This document shows positions 44,909-54,192 of a stretch of DNA of 64,000 nucleotides, one piece after another. Location of the stretch: the NCBI RefSeq assembly GCF_008364765.1, contig NZ_VTUY01000002.1, forward strand, positions 126,501 to 190,500, in the 5' to 3' direction. A model generated the notes under the pieces. It was given only the letters and a program-made list of their open reading frames with translations. It had not been told where the DNA came from and did not search any database. The position numbers were made by a program, and so were the translations under genes. Position 1 is the first letter of the stretch. Every line of letters starts with the position of its first letter. This DNA is from Bacillus sp. CH30_1T (lineage in GTDB: Bacteria > Bacillota > Bacilli > Bacillales > Bacillaceae_B).

Positions 44909-45835
44909 TTAGAATCTCTTATATCCTACAAACTTAGGATTCCAATACGTATTACTCAATTTTGAAACCACAACCCCGCTATCAGATGCGTGGATGAATT
45001 CGCCGTTTCCAACATAGATTCCCATGTGGCTGATGCCGGCTTTATACGTATTCTCGAAGAATACCAGATCCCCTGCTTTCGGGTTCGAAACAAAGGATGA
45101 TTTGCTGTAGTAGCCTTCTGTGTTCGTACGTGCAATCGATTGTCCGGCCTGGTTGAATACGTAATAAATGAAGCCGCTGCAATCGAATCCTGAAGGTGAT
45201 GTTCCTCCCCATGCGTATGGCGCTCCAACGTATTTCTTCGCGATGTCCACTACATTTGAAGACGGTGCTTCACTTCCACCAGTGGTACCAGAAATAGAAA
45301 GCTTCTGTCCTACATAAATCATGTCTGAGCTTAATCCATTCCACGATTTAATCTGGGAAACTGTTACATTATAGCGTGAAGCGATATGAGATAATGTATC
45401 CCCTGATTGGACTGTGTATGAGCTAGACCCTGACGGTGGAGTTGGCGTTGGGCTTGTCCCTGTAGAGGAAACGATTAATTTCTGACCCGGATAGATCACA
45501 TCACTCTTTAGGTTGTTCCATTTTTTTAATTCAGCTACATATACATCAAATTTCGAGCCGATTTTTGATAAGTAGTCGCCTGATTGTACTGTATATGTTT
45601 TGGCAGAGGTGGAAGTGCTTGTTGGAGCGGATACCTCAAGGACCTGATTGACATAAATCATATCTGAACTTAGGTTATTCCAATTTTTCAAGTTAGAAAC
45701 AGATGTATCATATTTATAAGCAATCACCGAAAGGGAATCTCCCGATTGTACGCGGTATGAAGCCGCTTCCGTTGAATTGGCAGCAAATGACGAGACTAGT
45801 GCAGCAGTTGTTACAGCAATAATTGTCTTTTTCAA
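44909..45835 (-). CDS. LysM x3 plus NlpC/P60 cell-wall endopeptidase
   Basis: This 308-aa protein starts at TTG 45835 with AAGGAG upstream; a Sec signal peptide ([24 protein letters not shown]) follows. Three LysM domains (about 26-68, 83-125 and 139-181, each YxVQSGDxLSxIxxKY-like), then an NlpC/P60 domain (about 200-308) with catalytic Cys in [11 protein letters not shown] and His in [18 protein letters not shown]. It resembles LytE/LytF/CwlS D,L-endopeptidases that cleave peptidoglycan stem peptides. Confidence 0.93.
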   Translation of the reverse strand: MKKTIIAVTTAALVSSFAANSTEAASYRVQSGDSLSVIAYKYDTSVSNLKNWNNLSSDMIYVNQVLEVSAPTSTSTSAKTYTVQSGDYLSKIGSKFDVYVAELKKWNNLKSDVIYPGQKLIVSSTGTSPTPTPPSGSSSYTVQSGDTLSHIASRYNVTVSQIKSWNGLSSDMIYVGQKLSISGTTGGSEAPSSNVVDIAKKYVGAPYAWGGTSPSGFDCSGFIYYVFNQAGQSIARTNTEGYYSKSSFVSNPKAGDLVFFENTYKAGISHMGIYVGNGEFIHASDSGVVVSKLSNTYWNPKFVGYKRF

Positions 45836-46089
45836 ACAAATTTCTCCTTCATTGTGTAAAATTTTCATGCTTTCCCATTATGTACGAAGGAGATTCATAT
45901 TTTAATAGGCTTATTTTCTTATCTGAAGAAAATTAAGGAAGAAACCCCAGTATAATAACGTTTGGTACATTATGGTTTAATTTCCAGCATCACTTTTAAT
46001 AGGAGTAATTCAATGTATATTTGTTAAGCTATTTTTTTCGACAGAGATTTTTACAGATAGTCTACTTATGTAAACGCTATACTTTTTCA

Positions 46090-46141
46090 TTGACAACTTG
46101 TATATACAGGATTACAATAAAACTATATCTTGTATATACAA
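46090..46141 (+). promoter_or_regulatory. treP promoter with two TreR-type operators
   Basis: TTGACA (46090-46095), 17 bases, TACAAT (46113-46118). TTGTATATACAG (46098-46109) lies in the spacer and TTGTATATACAA (46130-46141) downstream, both matching the TreR palindrome. A cre-like ATGAAAGCGGGTTCA occurs at 46248-46262, consistent with catabolite control. Confidence 0.82.
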
Positions 46142-46321
46142 CAAGATTCCTTTTAAATGAAAGCGTTTCGTTTTATCGGATGTTTTTTACGAAAGCATAG
46201 AGAGAAGCGTTTTCCACACACTATTAAGGGGAATTCCATTAATAGAAATGAAAGCGGGTTCAAGACAACTTTCGACATTATTCGGGAATTGCCATGAACC
46301 ATAACTAAGGGAGGGATTATC

Positions 46322-47740
46322 ATGAGCGTGAAACGTGAAGACGTTCTGGAAATTATTGAAGCGATTGGCGGCAAGGATAATATCCGCACGGCCACTCATT
46401 GTGTGACTCGTCTTCGATTAGTATTGAATGATGAGAAAAAAGTTGATAAGGAAAGATTAGAGGCCATTGATCTCGTGAAGGGTTCGTTCTCTTCCAACGG
46501 TCAGTTCCAAGTTGTCATCGGACAAGGTCTTGTCAATAAAGCGTATCAAATGTTAGCAGAGGAAACGGGAATTGAGCAGGCTTCCAAGCAGGATGTCAAG
46601 GATGCCGCTACTCAAAACCTGAATCCATTGCAGCGTGCGATCAAGGTGTTAGCGGATATTTTCATTCCGATTCTTCCTGCGATCGTAACAGCCGGTTTGT
46701 TAATGGGTCTGAATAATATTTTGACCGGACCGGGGATTTTCTTTGATAAAGATACATCGGTCATTGATGTGTACCCGCAATGGGCGGATCTGACGAACAT
46801 CATAAATTTAATCGCGAATACCGCCTTCGTGTTCTTACCGGGACTGATTGGTTGGTCGGCGGTCAAACGGTTTGGCGGTAGCCCGCTGCTCGGTATTGTA
46901 TTAGGTCTTATGCTTGTACATCCGGATTTACTTAATGCTTGGTCTTATGGTAAAGCTGAAGAAATTCCAACATGGAATCTGTTTGGTCTGGAAGTCGACA
47001 AAATTGGCTATCAAGGACAAGTGTTACCGATCTTATTTGCTTCCTTATTATTAGCGAAAATTGAAAAGTTCCTGGATAAACGGGTTCATGACTCGATTAA
47101 ATTGTTAGTCGTTGCTCCAGTGGCCTTACTGATCACTGGGTTCGCATCATTCATCCTGATCGGACCTGTGACATTCTTCCTTGGAAACATGCTGACAGAT
47201 GGTGTTGTCTGGGTGTTCGATCATGTATCCTGGTTAGGTGGACTGCTATATGGTGGATTGTACGCAGTGATGGTGATCACGGGTATGCACCATACGTTCC
47301 TGGCAGTAGATTTACAGCTAGTATCGAACGCAGGCGGAACATTCTTATGGCCGATCCTGGCACTATCGAATATCGCTCAAGGTTCTGCAGCCCTTGCCAT
47401 GATGTTTGTGGCGAAGAAAGAAAACGAAAAGCTTCGCGGGTTGGCTGGTACGTCTGCCCTATCCGCTTATCTCGGTATCACAGAACCGGCTATGTTCGGA
47501 GTTAACTTACGCTATAAATATCCGTTCATCTCGGCATTGATTGGTTCTGCTATCGGAGGGGTCTTGTTGGCAATGACAAGCACGAAAGCATTCTCCATCG
47601 GTGTCGGAGGACTGCCTGGTATCCTGTCCATCAAATCAGAATACTGGGTACCATTCGCCATCGGAATGGTCATCGCCATCGTCGTACCATTCGTACTAAC
47701 CATGGTATGGTCAAAATTCAGCAAAAACGAAGCTGCCTAA
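46322..47740 (+). CDS. treP: PTS trehalose-specific EIIBC
   Basis: This 472-aa permease has an IIB domain at the N-terminus (about 1-90; phospho-Cys in TATHCVTRLRLVL) and a IIC membrane domain (about 105-465) with GITEPAMFGVNLRYKYPF. The IIA domain is missing, as in B. subtilis TreP, which borrows IIA-Glc. It imports trehalose as trehalose-6-phosphate for TreA downstream. Confidence 0.93.
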   Translation: MSVKREDVLEIIEAIGGKDNIRTATHCVTRLRLVLNDEKKVDKERLEAIDLVKGSFSSNGQFQVVIGQGLVNKAYQMLAEETGIEQASKQDVKDAATQNLNPLQRAIKVLADIFIPILPAIVTAGLLMGLNNILTGPGIFFDKDTSVIDVYPQWADLTNIINLIANTAFVFLPGLIGWSAVKRFGGSPLLGIVLGLMLVHPDLLNAWSYGKAEEIPTWNLFGLEVDKIGYQGQVLPILFASLLLAKIEKFLDKRVHDSIKLLVVAPVALLITGFASFILIGPVTFFLGNMLTDGVVWVFDHVSWLGGLLYGGLYAVMVITGMHHTFLAVDLQLVSNAGGTFLWPILALSNIAQGSAALAMMFVAKKENEKLRGLAGTSALSAYLGITEPAMFGVNLRYKYPFISALIGSAIGGVLLAMTSTKAFSIGVGGLPGILSIKSEYWVPFAIGMVIAIVVPFVLTMVWSKFSKNEAA

Positions 47741-47760
47741 TAAATAGATAGAGAAAACAG

Positions 47761-47790
47761 TTGTAACAACTTGTATATACAAGTTAAAAT
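47761..47790 (+). promoter_or_regulatory. Internal TreR operator and possible promoter between treP and treA
   Basis: The 18-bp perfect palindrome AACTTGTATATACAAGTT lies at 47769-47786, between TTGTAA (47761-47766) and TAAAAT (47785-47790). This indicates separate TreR control of treA. Confidence 0.75.
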
Positions 47791-48047
47791 AAGGGGGACA
47801 AATCAATTCTAGCCACAAGCCTGTTCAGGTTCTGTGTAATGGATGGTTGTCTCCCTTTTATTTAGGGACGGACCTTCGAAAAGCTTGTAGTAGTGCAGAG
47901 TGTTCAGTCCCATTGGGTAAAAATTAGAGGAATATGTGTTGGAGGTCCGTCCCTCAATATGGACCTTAAGATAAGAAAAATCGCAGAAGAATCATGTTTG
48001 ACGGCCATGATTGTGTATAAGCGAAAAGGGTTGAGGTCCGTCCCTCA
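47791..48047. repeat. REP-like inverted repeats before treA
   Basis: AAGGGGGACAA (47791) and TTGTCTCCCTT (47847) can form a hairpin. AGGGACGGACCT (47864) and two copies of GAGGTCCGTCCCTCA (47942 and 48033) follow. The element sits between the treA promoter and start, giving an untranslated leader of about 280 bases. Confidence 0.65.
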
Positions 48048-48075
48048 AAATTAAATCTAGGATGGTGTATAAGAT

Positions 48076-49761
48076 ATGAAGCAGCCTTGGTGGAAGAAGT
48101 CGGTTGTGTATCAGATTTATCCGAAGAGTTTTTATGATACGTCGGGGAATGGCGTGGGAGATATTAAGGGAATTACGGCGAAGATGGATTATTTGAAGGA
48201 GCTTGGGATTGATGTGGTGTGGCTGACGCCTATTTACAAAAGTCCTCAACGCGACAATGGTTACGACATTAGCGATTATTTCAATATCCACGATGAGTAC
48301 GGGACGATGGAAGATTTCGATGAACTACTGGAACAGGCACACCAGCGTGGAATCAAGATCATCATGGATATCGTGATCAACCATACATCCACGGAAAATC
48401 AGTGGTTCATTGAGTCTCGTAAGTCGAAGGATAACGAGTACCGGGATTTCTATATTTGGAAAGACGGTAAGCCGGATGGTTCCGAGCCGACAAACTGGCA
48501 GTCCAAGTTCGGCGGAAACGCTTGGCAGTATGATGAGGAAACGGGTCAGTACTACCTTCACCTCTTTGACGTGACCCAGGCTGACTTGAACTGGGAGAGC
48601 GATGAAGTCCGCCGGAAGCTTTATGACATGATGCACTTCTGGCTGAAAAAAGGCGTCGACGGCTTCCGCCTGGATGTGATCAATCTTATCTCCAAGGATC
48701 AAGACTTCCCTGATGATGATGGTTCGGTCGCACCTGGAGATGGACGCAAGTTTTACACTGACGGTCCCAAGGTCCATGACTATATGCAGGAAATGAACAA
48801 GGAAGTCTTCTCTCAATACGACATCATGACCGTTGGAGAAATGTCTTCCACAACGATCGATCATTGTATCAAATACTCACGCCCTGATCGTAACGAGCTC
48901 AGCATGACGTTCAACTTCCATCATTTGAAGGTGGATTATCCTAACGGGGAGAAATGGTCAGTCGCTGACTTTGATTTTCTGAAGCTGAAGGAAATCCTGT
49001 CTACCTGGCAGCGTGAAATGCATGAAGGCGGCGGCTGGAACGCCCTATTCTGGTGTAACCATGACCAGCCTCGAATCGTATCCCGCTACGGCAATGACGG
49101 TGAGTACCATAACGAATCGGCGAAGATGCTCGCAACGACGATTCATATGATGCAGGGTACCCCTTATATTTATCAAGGTGAAGAGTTCGGGATGACAAAT
49201 CCTAAGTTTACAAGCATCGATGAATACCGTGATGTTGAGTCCATCAACATCTTCAATATATTAAAAGAGCAAGGTAAATCTGAAGAAGAGATTTTAGAGA
49301 TCCTGCGTCACAAGTCACGTGATAACTCAAGAACGCCTGTGCAGTGGAATGGTGAAGAAAATGCCGGATTTACAAGTGGCACTCCTTGGATTCCTGTGGC
49401 GAAGAATTATACAGAAATCAATGCAGAACAAGCCTTACAAGACGAAAATTCAGTCTTCTATCACTATCAGAAACTGAATCGCCTTCGCAAAGAATACGAC
49501 ATTATCGTGGATGGTGACTATCAATTGATTTTAGAAGATCACCGAGAAATTTTCGCATATGTCCGTAACGGTGAAGGTGAAAAGTTGCTTGTGGTGAACA
49601 ACTTCTATGGACATGAAACGGAATTCACTCTTCCTGATGAGGTCGATGTTGAAGGCTGGTCAAGCGAAGTGTTGTTGTCTATCTACGAGGACACGGCGAG
49701 TGTTTATAAGAACATAACGTTACGTCCTTATGAGTCTGTTGTGTTTCATTTTAAAAAGTAA
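48076..49761 (+). CDS. treA: Phosphotrehalase (trehalose-6-phosphate hydrolase)
   Basis: This 561-aa GH13 enzyme has KSVVYQIYPKSFYDTSGNGVGDIKGI, region I DIVINHTS, region II GFRLDVINLIS (catalytic Asp), region III VGEMSS (catalytic Glu) and region IV NHDQPR. Length fits TreA (about 560 aa). It hydrolyses trehalose-6-phosphate to glucose and glucose-6-phosphate in the cytoplasm. Confidence 0.93.
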   Translation: MKQPWWKKSVVYQIYPKSFYDTSGNGVGDIKGITAKMDYLKELGIDVVWLTPIYKSPQRDNGYDISDYFNIHDEYGTMEDFDELLEQAHQRGIKIIMDIVINHTSTENQWFIESRKSKDNEYRDFYIWKDGKPDGSEPTNWQSKFGGNAWQYDEETGQYYLHLFDVTQADLNWESDEVRRKLYDMMHFWLKKGVDGFRLDVINLISKDQDFPDDDGSVAPGDGRKFYTDGPKVHDYMQEMNKEVFSQYDIMTVGEMSSTTIDHCIKYSRPDRNELSMTFNFHHLKVDYPNGEKWSVADFDFLKLKEILSTWQREMHEGGGWNALFWCNHDQPRIVSRYGNDGEYHNESAKMLATTIHMMQGTPYIYQGEEFGMTNPKFTSIDEYRDVESINIFNILKEQGKSEEEILEILRHKSRDNSRTPVQWNGEENAGFTSGTPWIPVAKNYTEINAEQALQDENSVFYHYQKLNRLRKEYDIIVDGDYQLILEDHREIFAYVRNGEGEKLLVVNNFYGHETEFTLPDEVDVEGWSSEVLLSIYEDTASVYKNITLRPYESVVFHFKK

Positions 49762-49765
49762 AGAT

Positions 49766-49795
49766 AAAAGGCATTGTTCCGACAATGCCTTTTTC
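49766..49795 (+). terminator. treA terminator
   Basis: AAAAGGCATTGT / ACAATGCCTTTT, 12-bp perfect stem, loop TCCG, then T-run. It separates tre from the LXG locus. Confidence 0.88.
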
Positions 49796-49995
49796 TAATG
49801 CTACAAAATAATTTTTAAAAAAATAGGTGTAAACAACCATATTATGGGTATATAGTATGCAAAAAGGCTCACTCTTTTCACATGAATTCTTTCAGGATAA
49901 ATTACCCATTTATCCCGACCTCTTCCATTTGATACCATATACTACGTATGCCTTACCGAATATACAAAAAATGAATATATAAGGGGATGAAAGAC

Positions 49996-50361
49996 GTGTC
50001 CTATTTATCCTATTTAACTTCACAACTTCACGAAAAAAAAGAACAACTTATCCGACTAAAGAATGCTTATTCTTCCGTCAATCAGCTCCAGGGAGAATTT
50101 CTCCGGCATCAAACGAGCATTACTCATCCCGAACTCACTTCTTCCACTTGGCAGGGGACATTAGCCAGAAAGTTTATCGAAGTCCGCGAAGATGTCATAT
50201 TATCTTATAAAGATATGTCTCAAACCCAGATGGACACCGCCATCATGAGCATAGAAGATAAAATTTCCTCGATTCGGTCACAGATTCAATCACTGGAAAT
50301 AAGTATCGCAAACGAACAAGAGCGCATCGAGAGGGAACTTATAAGGGAGGAAGGAATGTGA
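49996..50361 (+). CDS. YwqH-like (DUF5082) LXG partner protein
   Basis: This 121-aa protein is a long helical hairpin (LHEKKEQLIRLKNAYSSVNQLQGEFLRHQ, then WQGTLARKFIEVREDVILSYKDM and a C-terminal coiled coil). The W-x-G-like turn (TWQG) and gene order match YwqH in B. subtilis LXG loci. Such proteins probably bind the LXG domain for type VII secretion. Start GTG 49996, 9 bases after AAGGGG. Confidence 0.7.
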   Translation: MSYLSYLTSQLHEKKEQLIRLKNAYSSVNQLQGEFLRHQTSITHPELTSSTWQGTLARKFIEVREDVILSYKDMSQTQMDTAIMSIEDKISSIRSQIQSLEISIANEQERIERELIREEGM

Positions 50362-50636
50362 GTCAGGATATTAAGCTGCGGTTCTCCGATATCAATGAAG
50401 CACTGGCTGACATACAAGCTGCCTCTGAATCATTTGAAACGTCACTCGCCAAAGATATCGCCTCCTCCAACCAACTGGACGTTGTCAGGAGATTGAATGA
50501 ATTAAGTCATCTGTTCGAGGAAGTGGCAAATGTATATAAAAGCGTATTAATCGAAAACAATCAATCTGCAAGCAAGGCCATTGAAGACTTTATAGAAGTG
50601 GATCACACGATCTCGGCTTCCATCATGTCACGCTAG
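50358..50636 (+). CDS. YwqI-like (DUF5344) LXG partner protein
   Basis: This 92-aa, all-helical, WXG100-sized protein (SQDIKLRFSDINEALADIQAASESF and LNELSHLFEEVANVYKSVLIEN) overlaps the previous gene by four bases (GTGA). It matches the second small partner before LXG toxin genes. Likely targeting or chaperone function for the toxin. Confidence 0.7.
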   Translation: MSQDIKLRFSDINEALADIQAASESFETSLAKDIASSNQLDVVRRLNELSHLFEEVANVYKSVLIENNQSASKAIEDFIEVDHTISASIMSR

Positions 50637-50652
50637 GGGGAGAAACCGGACC

Positions 50653-52116
50653 ATGAAAATGCTTGATAACCAATCGCTACATAGCGGTATTGAAGATTTG
50701 TTAAATAAACTGGAAGCACAGAAGAAACAACTCGATCAACTCCGGCGGGCTGTCGGTACCTTTACTGGATTGCATGAGTCATTCAGCGGAAAAGGCGGGG
50801 AAGCCATCCGTTCGTTTTATCAGGATATGCACATCCCCTTCCTGACCTTTTACTCCCTTTCCCTTCAAAACTATGAGAGGACCCTTTCAAGCCTTAAAGG
50901 AGCTTCCATTGAACTGGAGTCTGATTCCAATGGGTTGATTCGTCAAAGTTTTTTGGATGGAGAGTTAACCGATGGGTTGAATAAATCCGAAACCGTCACT
51001 TGTGACCTCGTGGATGAAACAAATGAAACTTTGAACTCCATTAGTGATATTGTCCATGTCCCCCACATTCAGGACCAGCGATTCCTGGGTGATACGAAGA
51101 GGGCTCATCAGGAAATCACTCAAACCATTGAACACTTAACCTCTTTTGACGCTGACCAAACAAAAGCCCTGGATACAGTGGACCATGACATTCAGCTGAT
51201 GAAACGTTATATTTATGATATACAGGGAATGTTTAAAGGCGGAAAACTCAGCGTGTCGGAATACTCGGGCACTGAGCTCGATCAATCATTTCACCGTCAT
51301 CCATTTATGAATACACTGGAGGAAAGATTGAATTCTCGTAATCTATTATTATCAATGTTTACGATTCCTGGTGAGTATGGATCACTGGAACAGCTTTTGA
51401 TGCTCCAAACCAATCAAACCTCTTATAATAACGACTTAGCCGTAGCTGGTAACGGAACTGCCCAGACCCAATACGGTTTCTGCCCTCGACCGCCGAGCAC
51501 CACTGTCAGCTATGGGAAGCCACATGAAGATATGATGGGATCCGATGGGGTTGGAAATGCAGGGGCGTTATTTTCTGCTGATTTGAAAGAAGGAACCAGT
51601 GAAGCCAAACTATTTGCTTCCATGGTGGACACGAAATATATGGATGATGTTCCCGAATTTGTCAATCAAAAGGTCCTTTATACTGATATGGGTGCTGCAA
51701 TGCCATATACTCCATTAGCTTTTGGTAAATCTGTCCTTATGGGACAACAAATAGGCTTCAAAACAGAGGCAGGTATCTCAAAGTCCAGTTTTTCACATGA
51801 CAATTCACCACTTGGAGGGGATATAAGCTTTGGCCAGGGTGAGGCCAAGGTCAATTATGAGAATTATACTGCCAGTGCCGGGGCCGAAGTGAGTGCAGCA
51901 AAAGTCGAACTAAAGCTCGAGCCTCTAAATTTCTTCGGGTATGAACCCTTGGAGAAGTGGTTTGGGTTTGAGTATGATCCTTACGTAGGTGTCGACCTTT
52001 CCCTCGGCAGTGCAGGAGCCAGTGCTTCCGTAGGTTTAGAGACCAGCATATACGCTGCCTTGGGTATCGGTGTCGGAGTAAAGGGCGGATTCGAGGAAGA
52101 TAAGGAAGACGAGTAA
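50653..52116 (+). CDS. LXG-domain polymorphic toxin-like protein (T7SS substrate)
   Basis: This 487-aa protein has an N-terminal LXG-type helical domain (about 1-215, with QSLHSGIEDLLNKLEAQKKQLDQLRRAV and FSGKGGEAIRSFYQDMHIPFL). A middle linker follows, then a C-terminal Gly/Ala-rich, repetitive region (about 390-480: ASAGAEVSAAKVELKLEPL and VGVDLSLGSAGASASVGLETSIYAALGIGVGVKGG). No known nuclease, NADase or lipase motif is visible. The end looks like amphipathic beta repeats, so a membrane-acting toxin or simply a passenger domain is possible. The T7SS machinery itself is not in this window. Confidence 0.75.
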   Translation: MKMLDNQSLHSGIEDLLNKLEAQKKQLDQLRRAVGTFTGLHESFSGKGGEAIRSFYQDMHIPFLTFYSLSLQNYERTLSSLKGASIELESDSNGLIRQSFLDGELTDGLNKSETVTCDLVDETNETLNSISDIVHVPHIQDQRFLGDTKRAHQEITQTIEHLTSFDADQTKALDTVDHDIQLMKRYIYDIQGMFKGGKLSVSEYSGTELDQSFHRHPFMNTLEERLNSRNLLLSMFTIPGEYGSLEQLLMLQTNQTSYNNDLAVAGNGTAQTQYGFCPRPPSTTVSYGKPHEDMMGSDGVGNAGALFSADLKEGTSEAKLFASMVDTKYMDDVPEFVNQKVLYTDMGAAMPYTPLAFGKSVLMGQQIGFKTEAGISKSSFSHDNSPLGGDISFGQGEAKVNYENYTASAGAEVSAAKVELKLEPLNFFGYEPLEKWFGFEYDPYVGVDLSLGSAGASASVGLETSIYAALGIGVGVKGGFEEDKEDE

Positions 52117-52149
52117 GGAAAATCAAGAAAAACGGGTGATATTTAGTTC

Positions 52150-52395
52150 ATGAATACAAACAAAAAAAACGTTAAGAAAGCAGTACGCTTCGCATTATTA
52201 TTTTATGCTATTTTTATAGGGTTAAGCGGAACCATTATGTTTTCCGTTTTGCTCCTATGGGTGATTCCGAAAGATCAACTCTCAAATGTAAGCCTACCTC
52301 TGTCCATGATGGCTTTATTCATATATGGGACTTGTGTGGCGGCTCTAGTGATTCGATCAAAATTCTTCAAGAAAGAGGTCATTGCTAATGAATAA
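52150..52395 (+). CDS. Two-TM protein, LXG cluster, copy 1
   Basis: This 81-aa protein has two helices (about 15-37 and 52-70) and ends RSKFFKKE, resembling the gene at 53087. It could be immunity to the LXG toxin. The pair looks like a duplication. Confidence 0.6.
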   Translation: MNTNKKNVKKAVRFALLFYAIFIGLSGTIMFSVLLLWVIPKDQLSNVSLPLSMMALFIYGTCVAALVIRSKFFKKEVIANE

Positions 52396-52696
52396 TTCAA
52401 CTCCCACCCTTCTACCGATCGGAACCGTCGTCAAATTAAAAAAAGTAGAGAAGCCGGTCATGATCTATGGAAGACATCAGATACAAAAGAAAACAAACAA
52501 TATTTACGATTATATAGCCGTTCCTTATCCGGAAGGAAACCTGACAGACGAATTCAATGTCTTCTTCAATCGTGAGTTGATTGAAGATATCATGCATCCA
52601 GGGTTAGTTTCACCTGCCGAAGAATTAATGAGAGAAAAAGTAGAAGCAGAAATACAAAAAAACCAAAGAAATGAGAACAATCATCGTGAGGACTAA
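52388..52696 (+). CDS. DUF4176-like protein, copy 1
   Basis: This roughly 102-aa protein has the pattern LLPIGTVVKLKKVEKPVMIYGRHQIQ, IYDYIAVPYPEGNLTDEFNVFFNRELIEDIMHPG, typical of DUF4176 proteins that accompany LXG loci. ATG 52388 overlaps the preceding stop. Cytoplasmic version; likely adaptor or immunity. Confidence 0.72.
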   Translation: MNNSTPTLLPIGTVVKLKKVEKPVMIYGRHQIQKKTNNIYDYIAVPYPEGNLTDEFNVFFNRELIEDIMHPGLVSPAEELMREKVEAEIQKNQRNENNHRED

Positions 52697-53075
52697 ATAT
52701 CTTTTTATTTTATTTGTACTGGTATTTTCTTTAATTGGCTGCAGCCAGACTCAAAGTAATCAACCTGAGGAAACTAAAGAAGAGAAGGTTCAGGAAGATG
52801 AACTTGATCCTGCAAAGCTCCTTCCTATCGGAACCGTAGTAAAGCTGAAACAGGTTGAAAAAAGCGTCATGATCTATGGGTATAATCAAATTCAAAACAG
52901 CACAAATAAGCAGTTCGACTATATCGGCGTCCCTTATCCGGAAGGAAATATTTCGCCCGACTATAACGTATTTTTCAACCGTAATTTAATCGAAGACGTT
53001 CTACATAACGGCTATGTAACGGATGAAGATAAAAAAATTCGTGAAGAAGCCGATCGCGAGGATAACACTTACTAG
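52671..53075 (+). CDS. DUF4176-like lipoprotein, copy 2
   Basis: This 134-aa protein has a lipoprotein signal (YLFILFVLVFSLIGCSQTQ, Cys near residue 24) fused to the same DUF4176-like domain (LLPIGTVVKLKQVEKSVMIYGYNQIQ, YIGVPYPEGNISPDYNVFFNRNLIEDVLHNGYV). A secreted duplicate of its neighbour, which is uncommon for this family. Confidence 0.72.
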   Translation: MRTIIVRTKYLFILFVLVFSLIGCSQTQSNQPEETKEEKVQEDELDPAKLLPIGTVVKLKQVEKSVMIYGYNQIQNSTNKQFDYIGVPYPEGNISPDYNVFFNRNLIEDVLHNGYVTDEDKKIREEADREDNTY

Positions 53076-53086
53076 GAGGTTTATCG

Positions 53087-53335
53087 ATGTTCACAGACAA
53101 TCCATCCCTTAGGAAAATCGTCCGAATCGGACTGCTTGTATTTGCCATTATGGGCTTCATCAGCGGGACACTACCACTGGCGATCATCAGTCCTGCCCTC
53201 CTTTCAGGCAATCCTATGCCTGATCAGTTTCCAGCATTTGCGATCATTGCCGTTGTCAATTATAGTTTTGCTATCGTTTTACTCTTGGTGCGGTCAAAAT
53301 TTTTCAAGAAAGATTCAGATCAGCGTATACAATAG
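53087..53335 (+). CDS. Two-TM protein, LXG cluster, copy 2
   Basis: This 82-aa protein has two helices (about 9-32 and 50-70) and ends VRSKFFKKDSDQ, paralogous to the protein at 52150. AGGAGG precedes it. Possible immunity protein. Confidence 0.6.
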   Translation: MFTDNPSLRKIVRIGLLVFAIMGFISGTLPLAIISPALLSGNPMPDQFPAFAIIAVVNYSFAIVLLLVRSKFFKKDSDQRIQ

Positions 53336-53435
53336 TAATCCTTATACATAAATTAGTTAACATTTATTCCAACTGTAGGATAAAAAAGCTAGTCAGAGCT
53401 TGATGAACTATTCAACCGTTATCAACGATTGAAAT

Positions 53436-53465
53436 GAAAAAAGGCTGCGCTCTAAGGCAGCCTTT
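53436..53465 (-). terminator. Terminator of the convergent lipoprotein gene
   Basis: AAAGGCTGC / GCAGCCTTT with an 8-base loop; a long A-run to the left gives the T-run for the minus strand. It can also stop the LXG operon. Confidence 0.82.
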
Positions 53466-53469
53466 CATC

Positions 53470-54075
53470 TTATTCCGTTGCTTCCTCTTCCCCTTCACTA
53501 GCCAGGAAGAAAATCGCCGCAACCTTCCATCCATCTTCTTTCTTATGGAAGACGGTTACCTGCTTCCCTGAACGCGTCACTTCCTTATCGCTGTTCGGGT
53601 CCTTTGTTGTCGCTTCAATTTCTGCATAAACGTCTGCTTTTTTACCGGCAGCGTAATTGATGATCTTTACGTTTTCCACCGTACGCTTTGAATCCACTGA
53701 ATCAAAGATCTGTTTGACATAGCGCTCTTCGTCCGCGTATTCGAAATTCACCGGTGTCTTGGAGATGACACTCATGTATGATTCGAAGTCTTCTTCGTTA
53801 AAGGCATTGATATATTGATCAAAGGCTTCGTTGATTGCCGTTTTCTCTTCTTCCGGGATACCCTCTGCTTCTTTCAGCTCGCTCGCATCCTCAACGATCT
53901 GAGTCATTTGATTCAGAGATGCCGCTTCGTCTGTTGCCGGGTCTTCACTAGGCTTTACCTCTTCCGTACTGTTTGTATTCTCTTCTTTCTTCTCTTCGTC
54001 TGCACCACAAGCACCCAATAGTAACGTACTCATGCCAATTCCCAACATGACTTTCTTCCAATGCTGTTTCAACAA
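53470..54075 (-). CDS. Lipoprotein with NTF2-like domain
   Basis: This 201-aa protein has a lipobox (LLLGACGADEEKK, Cys near residue 23), an acidic linker, and a C-terminal part (from about 85: AINEAFDQYINAFNEEDFESYMSVISKTP to GKQVTVFHKKEDGWKVAAIFFLAS) with the shape of NTF2/SnoaL-like domains. Function not known. Confidence 0.68.
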   Translation of the reverse strand: MLKQHWKKVMLGIGMSTLLLGACGADEEKKEENTNSTEEVKPSEDPATDEAASLNQMTQIVEDASELKEAEGIPEEEKTAINEAFDQYINAFNEEDFESYMSVISKTPVNFEYADEERYVKQIFDSVDSKRTVENVKIINYAAGKKADVYAEIEATTKDPNSDKEVTRSGKQVTVFHKKEDGWKVAAIFFLASEGEEEATE

Positions 54076-54192
54076 TGCTCTTCACCCTTTTCTAAAATTT
54101 GCGCTATCTCCATTCTATTGAAAATATTCACAACACTCAAGTTCAATCTCATTTCTTCCTATTATTATGGTAAAATAATAGCAGGTGATATT

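Noticed and set aside
48325..48864. Minus-strand frame of 179 codons within treA
   Set aside because: Shadow of the GH13 gene; the opposite strand has clear catalytic motifs.
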